A stretch of 64,000 nt of DNA from Pohlia nutans (GCA_022496805.1 CM040106.1:992001-1056000); one strand, 5' to 3'. Shown: positions 1 through 11,774, counted from the first letter of the stretch. Translations and numbers: made by a program. Notes: a model not told the origin generated them from the sequence alone.

Positions 1-159
1 CGAAATTCCTAGACATTCTCCGCAATTTGAAGACTCCTACAAACTACGCTGGCCAACTTGCAAAGTACTATCTGTACAACTCCTATCTGTAGAATTTTGG
101 TAGAGCAAAGGAGTAGTCACAGAGATTGCACAGTTAACAAATTCGAGTTGTATGGACAA

Positions 160-1046
160 AGGCAGTTCATTACCAATATAAGTAAAGAAAACTGTCTAGT
201 CTATGTAATTTTGCAATCATTACCAATATAAGTAAAGAAAACTATGCACATGACTACAGTATTTTGCAATCACTTTGACATCTCAAAAAAGTACACAAAG
301 GTGATCAGTAATAGCTCATTTGTCAACATGGGAAACCAATTTTTGGACTCTCTTGCAATTAGTTAGTAATTGTTTGAAGTTGTATTTATAGGTGTTGCTA
401 AAATGCATTTCATTACTAGTATACGTAAAGGAAATTGTCTAGATGACTATGTTATTTTGCATTCATTACTAATTTAAGTAAAGAAAACTGTCCACATGAC
501 TACGTTACTTTGCAATCACTTTGACGTCTCCAAAAAAGTACGGGAAGGTGATCAATTATAGCCCAATGTGTCAGCCTGGGAAATCTAAAGCAAAGTTAAG
601 CATACAAGGCATTTTCGTGCATCTGGAAAGTAAGTGGAAAGATAGAGCAAGTGCTAATCATGATTTTTGGACTCTCTTGCAATTAGTTACTAATTTTTGA
701 AGTTGTATTTATAGGTGTTACTAAAATGCAATTCATTACCAATATAAGTAAAGGAAACTGTGTCGATGACTATGTTATTTCGCAGTCATTACTAATTCCA
801 GTAAAGAAAACTGTCCACATGACTACGTTATTTTGCAATCACTTTGACATCTCAAAAAAGTATGGGAAGGTGATCAATAACGGCTTCTTTGTGAGCATGG
901 GAAATCTGTAGCAAAGTTAAGCATACAAGGCAATTTCGTGCATCTGGAAAGCAAGTAGAAAGATAGAGCAAGTGGAATCATGATTTTTGGACGCCCAACC
1001 CAATTACTTACTAATTTTTGAAGGTGTATTTAATAGTGTTTCTAGA
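160..1046. repeat. Imperfect tandem repeat, about three units
   Basis: Three related units follow one another. The phrase TTCATTACCAATATAAGTAAA or a close variant recurs near 167, 408 and 732, each time followed by a CTGTCCACATGACTACG-like stretch, CAATCACTTTGAC and a GGAAGGTGATCA phrase. Spacings are about 240 and 325 bp, so one unit is shortened. The first 160 bases look like diverged flank. No convincing gene lies inside; the short frames here come from the repeat itself. Confidence 0.7.
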
Positions 1047-2034
1047 ATGGTGCCCTAAAATGACATCCTATAATGTTTGCGCGCAGACATGGTAGTGTTG
1101 AATTGACAAGCTTTTATGTAAGTGAAGATTATGGACCTACTCCTGTTTTACAGCACTCACCCATTGAGCCAACGAGTAGAGGACTTCAAAATCATCTGAT
1201 TGAAATATATGACTACTATTAGTCAGGCTATTTACTACATGACTGCATGTAGTCACCCAAACCAACTCTATTACTACACTAAGACATACATAAACCATAT
1301 ACCCATACAATCCGACTACATTAGTATGACTACACATAGTAAGCACTCAGAGCATGACTCTGGGAACCGGGCAGGAGAACATATGTCCCGTTCCCGTAGA
1401 CGTTCCCACCCAGGTCCTCAAAAATATGACAACTTATATGACTAGTCCATAACTGGACCCTCTTAGGACTGATTTTAGACTAAACCAATGACTGAGGTGA
1501 CTACATAGTCATATGCGCTTAGTCACATCCGGTCACATTGGGCTGGTTTTCTTGTAGTGTGCTATCTCCAATTCGCTAGAAAGTAGTTGAGCAGTCAAAC
1601 CTTGCAGTTCAAGAAGTTGATGAGAACGCACGGTTCAGTGGGGAGAAGATCCTGGGCAGTATTGATGCTGGGCCAAGATCACATATTTGTGGCCATGATG
1701 AATCAACACATGAAGACCTTGTCGTGCACTCCGGACATCCTTTGTTACTCACAGAGAGAACCCCGACTCGCAATAAAACGGTGACTCGAGAGACTGAGGC
1801 AGAAACAAATGGTACAGAGTCATCGGAATAGAGCAATAGTTATCTATTTAATTTTACAGTTGTCAATGTCACTGCACTCTCATTTCCTCTAGTTGAGCTA
1901 GATATTTGTGGACGTTGTGTTTGAGCTATTCTTGCAAAAGAACAATGTTTTCACTGTGAGTTCACTTTGATGTAGAATGTGCTCCGGGAAAAGTCAAATT
2001 TTGTAAGTGATCTGTTGTACTCAATGAGGCAGTC
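1047..2034. other. Non-coding stretch rich in TGACTA/TAGTCA
   Basis: No gene is visible. Between about 1195 and 1530 the words TGACTA and TAGTCA occur repeatedly on both strands, including near-palindromes such as TGACTACATAGTCA. This resembles, more weakly, the palindrome clusters seen later in the window. The rest is unremarkable. Confidence 0.4.
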
Positions 2035-2265
2035 TTGGTGGAGAAAGCTATAGCAACCGATAAAATTGGTATCTCAAATCTAACGATGATCGATCAAAAG
2101 CATAGAACAGTTACTCCTTATAATCCAGAGGGGTCAATGGTCGATGAACCTTCTGGCAAACGAAAGTCCAGGGCAAAAGGGTCTAAAGACCAAGCTGCAA
2201 GCAAAAAGAGTAAGTTTGAGGAGAGAGAGCCACCTGCCAATCTTGCTCCAAAGGGCACCAAGTAA
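2035..2265 (+). CDS. Unidentified lysine-rich fragment
   Basis: A 76-residue frame whose second half is strongly basic and lysine-rich (GKRKSRAKGSKDQ, then KKSKFEEREP). Such composition is typical of a disordered or nuclear-localising tail, but no family is recognised. The frame ends at AAGTAAAATC, where AAG/GTAAA-like bases could also act as a splice donor towards the next frame at 2373. It opens with a non-ATG codon, so it is probably an internal exon or a remnant rather than a complete gene. No transposon motifs are seen. Coding status is uncertain. Confidence 0.25.
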   Translation: MVEKAIATDKIGISNLTMIDQKHRTVTPYNPEGSMVDEPSGKRKSRAKGSKDQAASKKSKFEEREPPANLAPKGTK

Positions 2266-2372
2266 AATCTCTTACTCATAGTGTTCATGGTGTAGGCAGT
2301 CACGACGCAAAAAACGTGTAGTCTGGATTGATGGACGTCTGTGTGGTGTGCTAGAAAAAATATCCTCTGGGC

Positions 2373-2702
2373 ATGAATAAAGATGTGTGGGTAATGCAAC
2401 CCATGCGAGTTGGCGTACCAGTTGCCCTAGGAAAAACGGGATACAGCTTCAGAACGACCAAGTCGAAACTGCTGTCGTCTCCGTGGCGGTCGTTGAAGTG
2501 GGACATCGGCATGCAGCTCGTGGAGATCATTAAAGTGTACCAGTCTGGGGTGAAAGTCATGCACCCCACCTCTCAACCAAACAAGGTAAAAACTCTAGAT
2601 GTCATCATAGACGTTGAGTTTTCCAATGAGGCAATGGTGATGTGGGGTTCGGCGTATATAGTGGACGTCTCGCCTCTTACTCAGAGTGGAAAAATTCAAT
2701 GA
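2373..2702 (+). CDS. Unidentified 109-residue frame
   Basis: The frame starts with an ATG and runs 109 residues with a balanced, protein-like composition, for example KWDIGMQLVEIIKVYQSG and LDVIIDVEFSNEAMVMWGSA. I do not recognise the family. It lies 107 bp downstream of the basic frame at 2035-2265 on the same strand, and the two could be exons of one gene with the basic tail first. It is longer than most chance frames in this AT-rich neighbourhood, which is the main support. A transposon-derived fragment is equally possible. Confidence 0.3.
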   Translation: MNKDVWVMQPMRVGVPVALGKTGYSFRTTKSKLLSSPWRSLKWDIGMQLVEIIKVYQSGVKVMHPTSQPNKVKTLDVIIDVEFSNEAMVMWGSAYIVDVSPLTQSGKIQ

Positions 2703-5157
2703 AGACCTCAGTGAGTGAATACTCTAAGATTCGAAGGATGTTGTACAAAGTGAGTGTTGTGAATGTGATAAGCATTTGTCTGTTGTTTCAGATCTGAGTT
2801 GTGACCATGTCAATTGCAAAAATGTACCTGTGTGTAATATTTTTGTATCCTACAATTTTGTGCGTTTTGTTTGTATGAGTTATTGAACAGTATTTTATGG
2901 TTGGAACTGACAATCTGTTTGCTTTCTGACGCAGAACCGACCTTCATGTAATGATTTCTAAGCACAGTGGCAAAAAAAAACACACCAAGCAAAACACTGT
3001 ACCATCCTAAAAAATTCTTCTTCTTGAATGCTATGTTAACGTCGTAGTTTAGAACGTAATAGTATGAGTTATGGTGTTTGTCACGTAGTTGTTGTTTCTT
3101 GTAGGACAGAAAATAGTTGTGTGCTTTTAACCAACGTTTTGACTATAGACCAGTAGACATGTTTTTCAATTGTACAAATATGTTTTTCCAACTAAACGTC
3201 CTTGGACTTGTACATAATCTCTGATGCAATAAATAGTGATACTTTTGTCATATTGCTTGCACATGACATGTATTGCGGAACACATAAAACACACTATTGA
3301 ATTGTTTTTTGTTTTGCTTCTATTCTGTGAATCAACTTTTTACATGCTAACAGATTCTGTAAAGTAGACACAAAGCACTGTCGACATGATTCTCCTTACC
3401 CTCTCAAAAAAAATAAAAACGTTTATATTGATGATATGACAAGTGTATCCATAAGAGCTGACGCCAAACTACTAAGGAACGCTAAAACTACAAGTAAAAT
3501 CGACACATGCTCTTTTAGGAGTTCACTCATGGCTGAAAGACCATCATAGAAACACCAGGCTTCGAACACATGCCAAACTCACATGGTACACAAGAAGAGG
3601 CAGTAAATGGTAAGCTAAGGTAAAACAAAAAAGCAGAAAGAGTTATTGTGACTAAAGGGAGCACATTCAGGAAGCCTCCTATGGGAGCAGGCGGCCTAGC
3701 TTTCTAACTGACGCCCAGGATCCATGGACTGTACTAGTGAGAGCCCTGGTGTCACCGGCTTCTCCTTCCAGACGCCCAAAAAAACAACAAATCCCACGGC
3801 CAATTGAATTTTGTAAACTGAGCGCAAGAGTACTGATAGTTACTAGGAACTCACCCAATTGCAATCAATTTATTAGAGACAGTTTCTATTCTAGCTGATT
3901 ACTTTGCACTACAATTTTTAGCTCTGAAAACTCTTTTAGGGTTGATCAAAATTTTGTTGACGCCCATGTAACAAATTCCCCACTGCCAATTTAGTTTTGC
4001 CGGTGACTAAACTTAGATGCACACTGACGATGACCACGCCCACGAATTTTCTTCATATTTTTCTCAAGTAAAAACCCTCTCCGAATACCTTGTCGACGGA
4101 ATAAAATTACATATATTTTTACTACACAAACATATACATACCAATATTATATGTATTATATAATATCATACATACCAATTTCTTTCTATATATGTACCAA
4201 TGTATTACAAGATATAAATCGTCACAAAGAGCAGCGAAGCCCTAGTTGCTTTAGCGTTATAACGCCTACTCGTTGATTGCGTTATAACCAATTTTTCCAG
4301 TATTTATTCTTGTAGTTGAAGTATTAGTTTGCTTGTCATTATTGCAATTCAACTAGTTGTGTGGGTATTTCAGATTGTACCGATAGGAGATGTTAGGATG
4401 ATGTATATTGCAGATCAGACATGGTGTTTCTTTTGGTTGTAACACAAGGAACCCTCACAGTTTGACCCTGGGGGCAAACTTGAGATGGGGAGTAAAAATG
4501 AGGGATTTTTACATTAGGGCAATTTTTTTTTGTCCCCATGCTGGTCAAAAGCACTATAATTTTACCCCGATAAATCATGTTTTATTCCAATAAAGGTTTC
4601 AGAAAGGGAGCTAAATTTGACCCCCGACTCCCAATCTACACTTTTGAACACAATGCTAAGTGGGATATGAAATGAGGCTAAACCAAACACTTTTTACCCC
4701 GAAAAATTGTATGGGACCCCTGTGTAATGGATTGCATTGTCCAATACTCAAATTCCTCTACATTGTTGTATTTAACTTTTTCGAGTTTTTACACTGCTTG
4801 GAAATGGTCTCTTAATGAGAATAGGTCTATAATTGGTGGGCAATCCTTGATTGAGGATGGTGTCTAGTGTGTTGCAGAAATCTACTGCTAACGTTTCATC
4901 ACCCAATCGTAGTCATTGAATTTTTAATCAATTTGAAACGATACAAATAATCATGTACGGATTAAAATTAGACAAAAAAATTATCACATCACCATCCAAT
5001 TTCACTTTTCTGAATCTAAAAGCTTCATTCTAACAAATGTAACGGTGAGCTCGGATTATTGATGTGAAAAAATAGAAACCATTGAGCTACTTTCCCTCTT
5101 AGAGCAGCTCAATTCTTGACTAATTTTCGAACCATTGTCTAGATAACACCATTGCCG
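2703..5157. other. AT-rich stretch without a recognisable gene
   Basis: Only short chance frames occur, often overlapping on both strands. A short AT-rich run with ATATATAT-like and TATATA words lies near 4110-4215. Nothing else is supportable. Confidence 0.6.
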
Positions 5158-6062
5158 AAGAGACCAAAAAATGGCTTACGAATCAAGTTGAATGTTCAAT
5201 TCTTTCTATGCTCCATGATGAATTCCATCCAATTTTTTATTTAAAGGGCTTTTGCTTGATGATGCCACCTCTTCAAGTTAAATTCAAATCATTCAAGCTA
5301 CTTTTAGATTTTACATGAGGTCCCAACTACAAAAAGAGTCCTAAAAACGGTTCACTGTGTAGTGTATTTTGAATGTATTTGCTTGTTTTACTTAAAATAG
5401 ATTTAGGCCATGGAAAATGATTTCCATTGCATTTGAGCTTGACTAACAAAATGAAGCTTGCCAAGTTTAGTTTCTACTCCACTTTGTATTTTTGGAAAAT
5501 TTTGAAAATTGAGTGTTTTATTGTAGTTACAAGTTCGGTAGGTGTGACCCAGGTGTAGAAAAATTTCTAAATTTAGATACACAAATGATTTTCATCAACT
5601 AAACTTTTCTTTATTGTAATTTATACCTTTGGTAAAAAAATCGGAATTTTCTAATACATTTTGTAATTAATATAGATTTTCTTTACAAACACTTCGTAAT
5701 AATTTCAAATTTTCACCAAATTTTTTTTTTTGTTTATTTTATTTTTATTGAAACACACAAATTGCATTTTTGCAATCCGCGGAAAATTTTCCAATCAAGT
5801 AGTAAGTCGATTTCACAGTTGGGAATCGAACTGCCAACCTCTCCATTCGGTTTGGGTACCTTACCATCGTCACCTTGGAAGTTTATGGTCATCTCGGACC
5901 GAATTTTTACCAAAATTTACGAATAATTCATGATTTGTAGTAGTACTTTTACTAAAAATATAAATTTGAATTCTTGAATTATTTTTAGTAGCAAGATTGA
6001 GTCTGACTAATAAAACATGATTCCATGGTCATAGGCCCAACCTTGAGGGGTTAAATGCGTCC
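5158..6062. repeat. Dispersed AT-rich repeat, copy 1 (interrupted)
   Basis: This sequence is repeated, diverged, at about 19425-20234 plus 26196-26375. Shared landmarks in order are a GACCAAAAAATGGC-like phrase, GGTCCCAACTAC, a GGTTCACTRTGTAGTGTAT phrase, ACTAACAAAATGAAGCT, TTCACCAAA and the end CATGATTCCATGGTC followed by a GGGGTTAA-type terminus. Copy 1 is split by a SINE at 5721-5901, copy 2 by a LINE. Only non-coding sequence is present, so it may be a non-autonomous element, but terminal repeats could not be defined. Confidence 0.6.
5721..5901 (-). mobile_element. tRNA-derived SINE with poly(A) tail
   Basis: Read on the minus strand, the element begins at 5901, has an RNA polymerase III B-box-like GTTCGATTCC and an upstream A-box-like GGTGACGATGG, and ends in an A-rich tail that appears as a run of T at 5721-5731 on the plus strand. 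It is flanked by near-identical target duplications, AATTTTCACCAAA before and AATTTTTACCAAA after. It interrupts the dispersed repeat at 5158-6062, and the two halves of that repeat join correctly if the insert is removed. Length is about 181 bp, normal for a short SINE. Mobilisation would need a LINE reverse transcriptase. The parental tRNA is not clear. Confidence 0.65.
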
Positions 6063-6069
6063 AAGTTAT

Positions 6070-6385
6070 TGAAGGTTAGATTAGAATGCCAAAGCCTCAC
6101 ACAAACACTTGGAATGCATAGGAAAGAGATAGTCTTTACTCACGGGCTGCCCCTCTTAAGTAGCACACCCAAGGGAGTCCCCTTGGCAAACCATATGGGA
6201 CATCAGCCCATACTCAACCCCTATTACACTAGGATCAGCCCATATCACTTGGGAGACCCAATTCTCATTACTTCTATCTAGTACTACTTCACTAGTTGCA
6301 ACTCTAGCTCATTCGCATCATCTACACTAGCTAATGCGCATTGGGTATGAGCAACTTCAGCCCACGCAATCATCCTACTTCAACA
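6070..6385 (-). repeat. Copia 3' LTR
   Basis: Left copy of the direct repeat. On the minus strand it begins TGTTGAAGTAGG and ends CTAACCTTCA, so it has the TG...CA ends of LTRs. A purine-rich tract lies immediately upstream in the element's sense. It is 316 bp and nearly identical to the copy at 11459-11774. Confidence 0.92.
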
Positions 6386-6395
6386 CTCCCACTTT
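6386..6395 (-). other. Polypurine tract
   Basis: On the minus strand AAAGTGGGAG directly precedes the TGTTGAAG start of the 3' LTR, as expected for the plus-strand DNA primer of a retrotransposon. Confidence 0.75.
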
Positions 6396-6462
6396 GCGAA
6401 TAGCCAATGCCTTGGAGCCCAAATGGTACCACTAGTCTTTGATGTCGATCTCTCGCAAGAGC

Positions 6463-9400
6463 CTATGTGAGCACGTCCGCCACCATGTGCTCCGTTGGAC
6501 AATACTTCAACTCTATCACTTTCATCTCTAACTTCTCTCGAATGAAGTGATATTGCACATCAATGTGCTTTGTGCGTGAATGATGCGTTGGATTCTTCGC
6601 CAATGACATACTCCCTTGGTTGTCACACATGATTGTTGTAGCCTCCTCTTGAGTGCATCTCACATCCGCCATTAGTTGCCTCAACCAAATGGCCTCCTTC
6701 GTACCGTGGCTCGTCGCCATGTACTCCGCCTCAACCGTTGACGTGGCCGTGGTTTGTTGGCGCTTGCTATTCCATGAAACGGCCCCCGATCCAACTTTGA
6801 ACATGTACCCCGTGGTCGATCTACGATCATTGGTATCACCCGCATAATCTGCATCACAATACCCACTCAACACAATGTTGTCACCTCCAAGACACAACCT
6901 CACATCACTTGTGCCTTTCAAGTATCGCATGATCCTCTTGACCGCAACCCAATGACTTGAACCCGGTCTTGCTATGTGTTGACTCACAACGCTGATTGGA
7001 TACGCAAGGTCTGGCCTTGTTGCAATCATAGCATACATCAATGACCCTACAGCTTGCTTGTACGGCACATCCACCATATATTGAGCCTCTAATGCATACT
7101 CCCCATCCGTGAGTTTCACGAGCTTCGAATTCACATCCAATAGAGTGCCAACCGGCTTGCAATCCTCCATGCCAAAGCGTTTGAGCACATCCATAATATA
7201 CTTGCTTTGATTCATTGTTATGGTGCGTGTTGCTCTATCTTGCACAAACTCAACTCCTAGACAAAAGTGCAACTCACCGAGATCACTCATCTCGTACTCG
7301 TTCTCAAGCATTGCCTTCAATGCCTTCAAAGAGCTCATACAACTTGCAAGGATGATCAAATCATCCACATATATGATTACGATGACCACATGTTGCCCCT
7401 TTTGCATGAAATACAAGCTGTGATCAACGATGCTCCTTGTGAACCCGATATGAACAAGAAACGTGTCAATCTTTTGATACCATGCGCGTGGAGATTGCTT
7501 CAACCCATACAATGACTTGTTCAATTTGCAAACAAGGTTCTCATTACCTCGTTGCACAAATCCCTCGGGTTGCACCATGTAGATGTCCTCTTCCAACTCG
7601 CCATTCAAGAACGCCGTCTTCACATCCATTTGATGCATTTCCAAATCCATGGCAGCCCCGATGGCCAAAATGCATCGAATAGTGGTGAATTTCGCCACTC
7701 GTGCAAAGGTCTCATGAAAATCAACACCTTCGATTTGTGAAAAGCCCTTTGCCACCAATCTTGCCTTATAACGAACCACATCACCCGTTGCATCTCTCTT
7801 TGCACGAAATACCCACTTACAACCGATAGCGTTGCGATTCTTGGGGAGGGGAGTCAATTCCCAAGTGCCATTGTCCATCAACGATTTGTACTCCTCTTGC
7901 ATGGCTTGATCCCACTTGTTTGCATCATCACAACTCATAGCTTCACGAATCGTCAATGGAGCATCTAAAAGTGCAACGTTTGCATGCTCCTCCTCACCTT
8001 GAGGGAGAATATGATTCTTCCACCACTCGCCAAGTGGTCTACGATTTCTCTCTGGATAACGACGATCGCTCGAGGATGCATTGTCTTCAACCGCCGTTGC
8101 TTGTGCCTTCTTCTCGCCATTCTTCCTCTTCAAAGGTCGCTCCTCAATATGTTCATCATCACCACCATCTTCGTCATCTTTGTCTTCATCAACAATATCA
8201 ATAACGGGAGATTTGGAAGATTGGTCCACAATCGCCGGTTTATCGCCACTTCTCCCACTTGGACCATCGTCCAAATTGTCTTCAACCTTGGAATTCTCGC
8301 AAAATGTCACATCACGAGCTCGAATGATCTTCTTGCTGTCGAGCGACATGAGCCTGTACGCCTTGGTACCTTCACAATATCCAAAAAACACACATTTTGT
8401 TGCCTTGGCCTCAAGTTTGGTTCTTTGAGAATCGGGTACCTTTGCAAATGCGATGCATCCAAATGTGCGCATGTGCTCCACGCGGGGTGGCCTACCACTC
8501 CACTCTTGCTCTGGTGTCATATTTTGAACCGCACTCGTCGGGCATCGATTGCGTGTGTACACCGCAGTCACCACCGCTTCCGCCCAAAGGTCCAAACCCA
8601 AATTTTGTGCATGCAACATACTCCTCGCCATGTCCACAATCGTTCGATTTGCACGCTCCGCAACTCCGTTTTGTTGTGGCGTATATGGCGTTGTCGTTTG
8701 TCTAGCAATGCCTTCTTTCTTTAATAACTCTCCAAATTGGTTGGACATGAACTCGCCGCCATTATCCGATCGAAACACCTTGATCTTGTGCTCGGATTGC
8801 TTCTCAACCAACGCCTTAAACTCTTTGAACTTCTCAAAACACTCGCTCTTTGCTTTGATCGGATACAACCATATCTTCCTCCAAAAATCATCAATGAACG
8901 TCACAAAATACTTGCAACTCCCCATAGACGTGGTCTTCATCGGACCACACAAGTCGGAATGCACAATCTCAAGTACCTTGGTTGCACGAGTTGCCCCATC
9001 AACTGGAAACGATGAGCGTTGTTGCTTGCCTTCAATACAACCCTCACATGTGAATGAACTAGGCGCGACGTGTGATTGAGGAAGATCCATGCCACTTACC
9101 ATTCCACGGAGTGCTTTCACACTCTTGACATTCAAATGCCCGAGTCGACGATGCCACAACGCCAACTTGTCCTCGTTTGAACTCGATTGCACCAACGTTG
9201 CGGATTCTGCCGCGTGCATCTTGGAAAACTTGAATTGATACAAGCCGTTGACTTTGTGTATAATGGCCACCTCCTCACGACTTGGGGACAACACAAAACA
9301 CCCTTCGTCGCTAAATTCCACTCGCAAATGCTTCATCACCAAATGTCGCACCGATAAAAGATTTGCCTTCAACTTGGGAACGTGGAGGACATCATGGATG

Positions 9401-9954
9401 GTAATTGTCTTCACACGACCCTTCACCTCGGTGTCTACAACGATGGATCCTCTACCCACGGCTTGAAGAACCGTATCATCACCCAAAATAACATTCTTTG
9501 GAGATATGACGTGATATGATTGGAAACAAGTCCTATTGGGTGCCATGTGACTCGAGGCTCCCGAATCAACAATCCAATCGATCACACTACCATTGCATGA
9601 CACGTCACTTGCCATCATTGCATACTCGTCCGCGTCATCACTACAACAAGAAAGGCTAGTCATAAATGCATACTCATCACCCGCATCGTTGACCTTTGTA
9701 TTGTTGGCACTTTCCTCTCTCTTGCGCTTGTAGCAAAATTTTGCCAAATGGCCCTTCTTACCGCAATAGTAGCATACCTTGTCCGTAGAGCTCCCACTCG
9801 CACCGCTCTTCGATTGCTTCGCCATAAGCGCCGCGCTATCGCCACGAGTCTCGTTCTCTTTGCGCCGCGAGAGTTCATGCAACAACCGCGATGTCACATA
9901 ATCAAGAGTGAGCTCAGCAATGGGCCTGCTCTCCAAAGCAACGATAAGATACTT
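6463..9954 (-). pseudogene. Copia pol: protease, integrase, RT, RNase H
   Basis: A frame of more than 1,150 residues continuing the gag frame after a TAG. In order: zinc knuckle CYYCGKKGHLAKFC, aspartic protease motif DSGASSHM, GAG-pre-integrase LWHRRLGHLN with CEGCIEGKQ, integrase core with HSDLCGPM, DNGGEF and QQNGVAERANR, reverse transcriptase from WELTPLPKN through YVDDLI, and RNase H with CDADYAGD and STVEAEYMA. All catalytic motifs I looked for are intact. The frame meets a third TAG at 6463-6465 within the usual ADVLTKAL-like end, after which it stays open into the LTR. Functions would be cDNA synthesis and integration in particles and nucleus. Apart from the three TAGs it looks functional. 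Confidence 0.93.
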
Positions 9955-10443
9955 CTACGACGGCGGCAAACTCTCGAGGAGGGTCATAACAATATCACCG
10001 TCGGTAATGTTCACGTCCGCGCCGTTGAGCTGATCCGCAAGAGCCTTCACTTTGTTGATGTGCGCCAACATGTCGTCGTTTTCTTCCATCTTGATGGTGA
10101 AAAACTTGCGCCTCAAGAACAAAATATTCACCAAGCTTTTTGCCTCATGAATATTGCAAAGCTTGGCCCATGCCTCCGCGGGAGTCTTGCACGAACGAAT
10201 GTGAGAGAGTTGGGAATCGGAGAGGTTAAGAGCAAGAATCGCAAACGCCTTCTTCTCTCGCCGAGTGTATGCAGTTTTCACCCTAGCCTCGGCATCGGAC
10301 GAAGGGGGTTCCTCGCTACCGTCAACTATCTCCCACAATTCCTTTTCGGCCATGACCATTTCCATTTTAAATTTCTACAAGTGGAAATTGACTCCATCGA
10401 ACTTGTCTACAATTTTGCGACCCTCACCCTCAAATGAAGCCAT
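9955..10443 (-). pseudogene. Copia gag, interrupted by TAG
   Basis: Gag forms the virus-like particle that packages the element RNA. The frame opens with an ATG at 10443 (MASFEGEGRKIVDKFDG), a usual start for plant Copia gag. It reads through a TAG at 10375-10377 in the position where this family usually has Trp (before KFKMEMVMAEKELW), then continues as the UBN2-type gag domain to LLESLPPS and a second TAG at 9955-9957. The frame is then open into pol, so both stops are single in-frame codons, not frameshifts. Conserved stretches such as LSDSQLSHIRSCKTPAEAW and FLRRKFFTIKMEE identify the domain. An internal ATG at 10365 could start a shortened gag. Confidence 0.88.
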
Positions 10444-11030
10444 TTCCTTGACTCAAATACAGACCCCCACAAAAATCAGCCCCTAAAAAGCTAAGAAAAA
10501 TTGTTTTTATGAATTTTTGACAATTTTGTGAATTGTGAAGCAAATTGCACACGTATGTGCTTCCAATGCCCCCAGAGCTATTCCAAACACTAAATCAGCA
10601 CCTTTGTGCTACACATCAACCTCACAACACTCAATCGTGATGCTTCCCAATACAAATGCCCAAGATGTTACCACAACACCTTAACTAAGTGAATTGCGCA
10701 CTCCTTTGCTCCAATCCACTCAAATAAGCACCCTAGTGCCTCACAACATGTAATGCACCCTATTGACACCCTTGTGCCTCCCAAGGACTCTAAATCAATG
10801 CAAATTGAGCCAAATCAGCCCCTTCAAATCCTAATTGCATTGAAATTGATCAAATCAGCCCTCTTGTGCATTCACTAACCCAAACTCTAATTTTGAGCAT
10901 TCCAAAGGCATAAATCACATTCAAAACCCTTGTGCAAGAATTGCAATACTCAAATCAGATTGTAGACTCACCCCAAAAGCCTCAAACCATAAAAGTGCCT
11001 TGCAACAACACAAGTGCACAAATTGAGCCA

Positions 11031-11140
11031 ATAAACTCCAATAAGCTCCAATAAGCTCCAATAAGCTCCAATAAGCTCCAATAAGCTCCAATAAGCTCCA
11101 ATAAGCTCCAATATACTCCAATAAGCACCAATAAGCTCCA
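11031..11140. repeat. 10-bp minisatellite in the Copia leader
   Basis: Eleven consecutive 10-bp units of ATAAGCTCCA or one- to two-base variants. The array lies in the untranslated leader between the primer binding site and gag. Similar GCTCCA words continue more loosely to about 11370. Confidence 0.9.
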
Positions 11141-11441
11141 AAGCTCCAATTCAGCCCTTGTAGACGTGTATAAACTCCAAAAGTGCTCCAAAAGCTCCAA
11201 ATCACCAAATGATTGCTCCAAAGTGCGAATTCAGCCCTCTAACACGTAGATCAAAGGTAGGAAGATTGTAATACCTCCCAATGTCGAAATCAGCCCACCA
11301 AAGCTCAAATTCAGCCCTCCAAAGCTCGAATTCAGCCCTCCAAAGCTCCAAATCAGCGCTCCAATACTCCAAAATCAGCGCTTTAACGCACGACCTCCAC
11401 ACAATGAGCAATCTAATCTTTCACTCACGCAAAACACATGA

Positions 11442-11455
11442 GTGGGCCCATAACC
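11442..11455 (-). other. Primer binding site, half-tRNA-iMet type
   Basis: On the plus strand the bases GTGGGCCCATAACC, three bases inside the 5' LTR, match the anticodon arm of plant initiator tRNA-Met as I remember it, rather than its 3' end. This is the arrangement known from Drosophila copia, which primes with an internally cut tRNA-iMet. The match is to remembered tRNA sequence and has not been aligned. Confidence 0.7.
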
Positions 11456-11458
11456 TAT

Positions 11459-11774
11459 TGAAGGTTAGATTAGAATGCCAAAGCCTCACACAAACACTTG
11501 GAATGCATAGGAAAGAGATAGTCTTTACTCACGGGCTGCACCTCTTAAGTAGCACACCCAAGGGAGTCCCCTTGGCAAACCATATGGGACATCAGCCCAT
11601 ACTCAACGCCTATTACACTAGGATCAGCCCATATCACTTGGGAGACCCAATTCTCATTACTTCTATCTAGTACTACTTCACTAGTTGCAACTCTAGCTCA
11701 TTCGCATCATCTACACTAGCTAATGCGCATTGGGTATGAGCAACTTCAGCCCACGCAATCATCCTACTTCAACA
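11459..11774 (-). repeat. Copia 5' LTR
   Basis: Right copy of the direct repeat, 316 bp, two differences from the left copy. In the element's sense it would carry the promoter and is followed, after three bases, by the primer binding site. Confidence 0.92.

Larger units (their letters stand above)
6070..11774 (-). mobile_element. Ty1/Copia LTR retrotransposon, nearly complete
   Basis: A 5.7-kb element on the minus strand with two 316-bp LTRs, primer binding site, gag-pol frame and polypurine tract in the expected order. The LTRs differ at only two positions that I can find (near 6151/11540 and 6208/11597), so the insertion is young. The pol order protease, integrase, reverse transcriptase, RNase H identifies Copia. 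Three in-frame TAG codons interrupt the coding frame. The internal leader between 10444 and 11440 is non-coding and contains a 10-bp tandem array. No matching 5-bp target duplication is seen (GTTAT on the left, CACGT on the right), which may reflect later recombination or mutation. Confidence 0.93.

Noticed and set aside
7984..8724. 246-residue plus-strand frame
   Set aside because: It lies antisense to the Copia integrase/RT region, whose minus-strand frame has clear domains.
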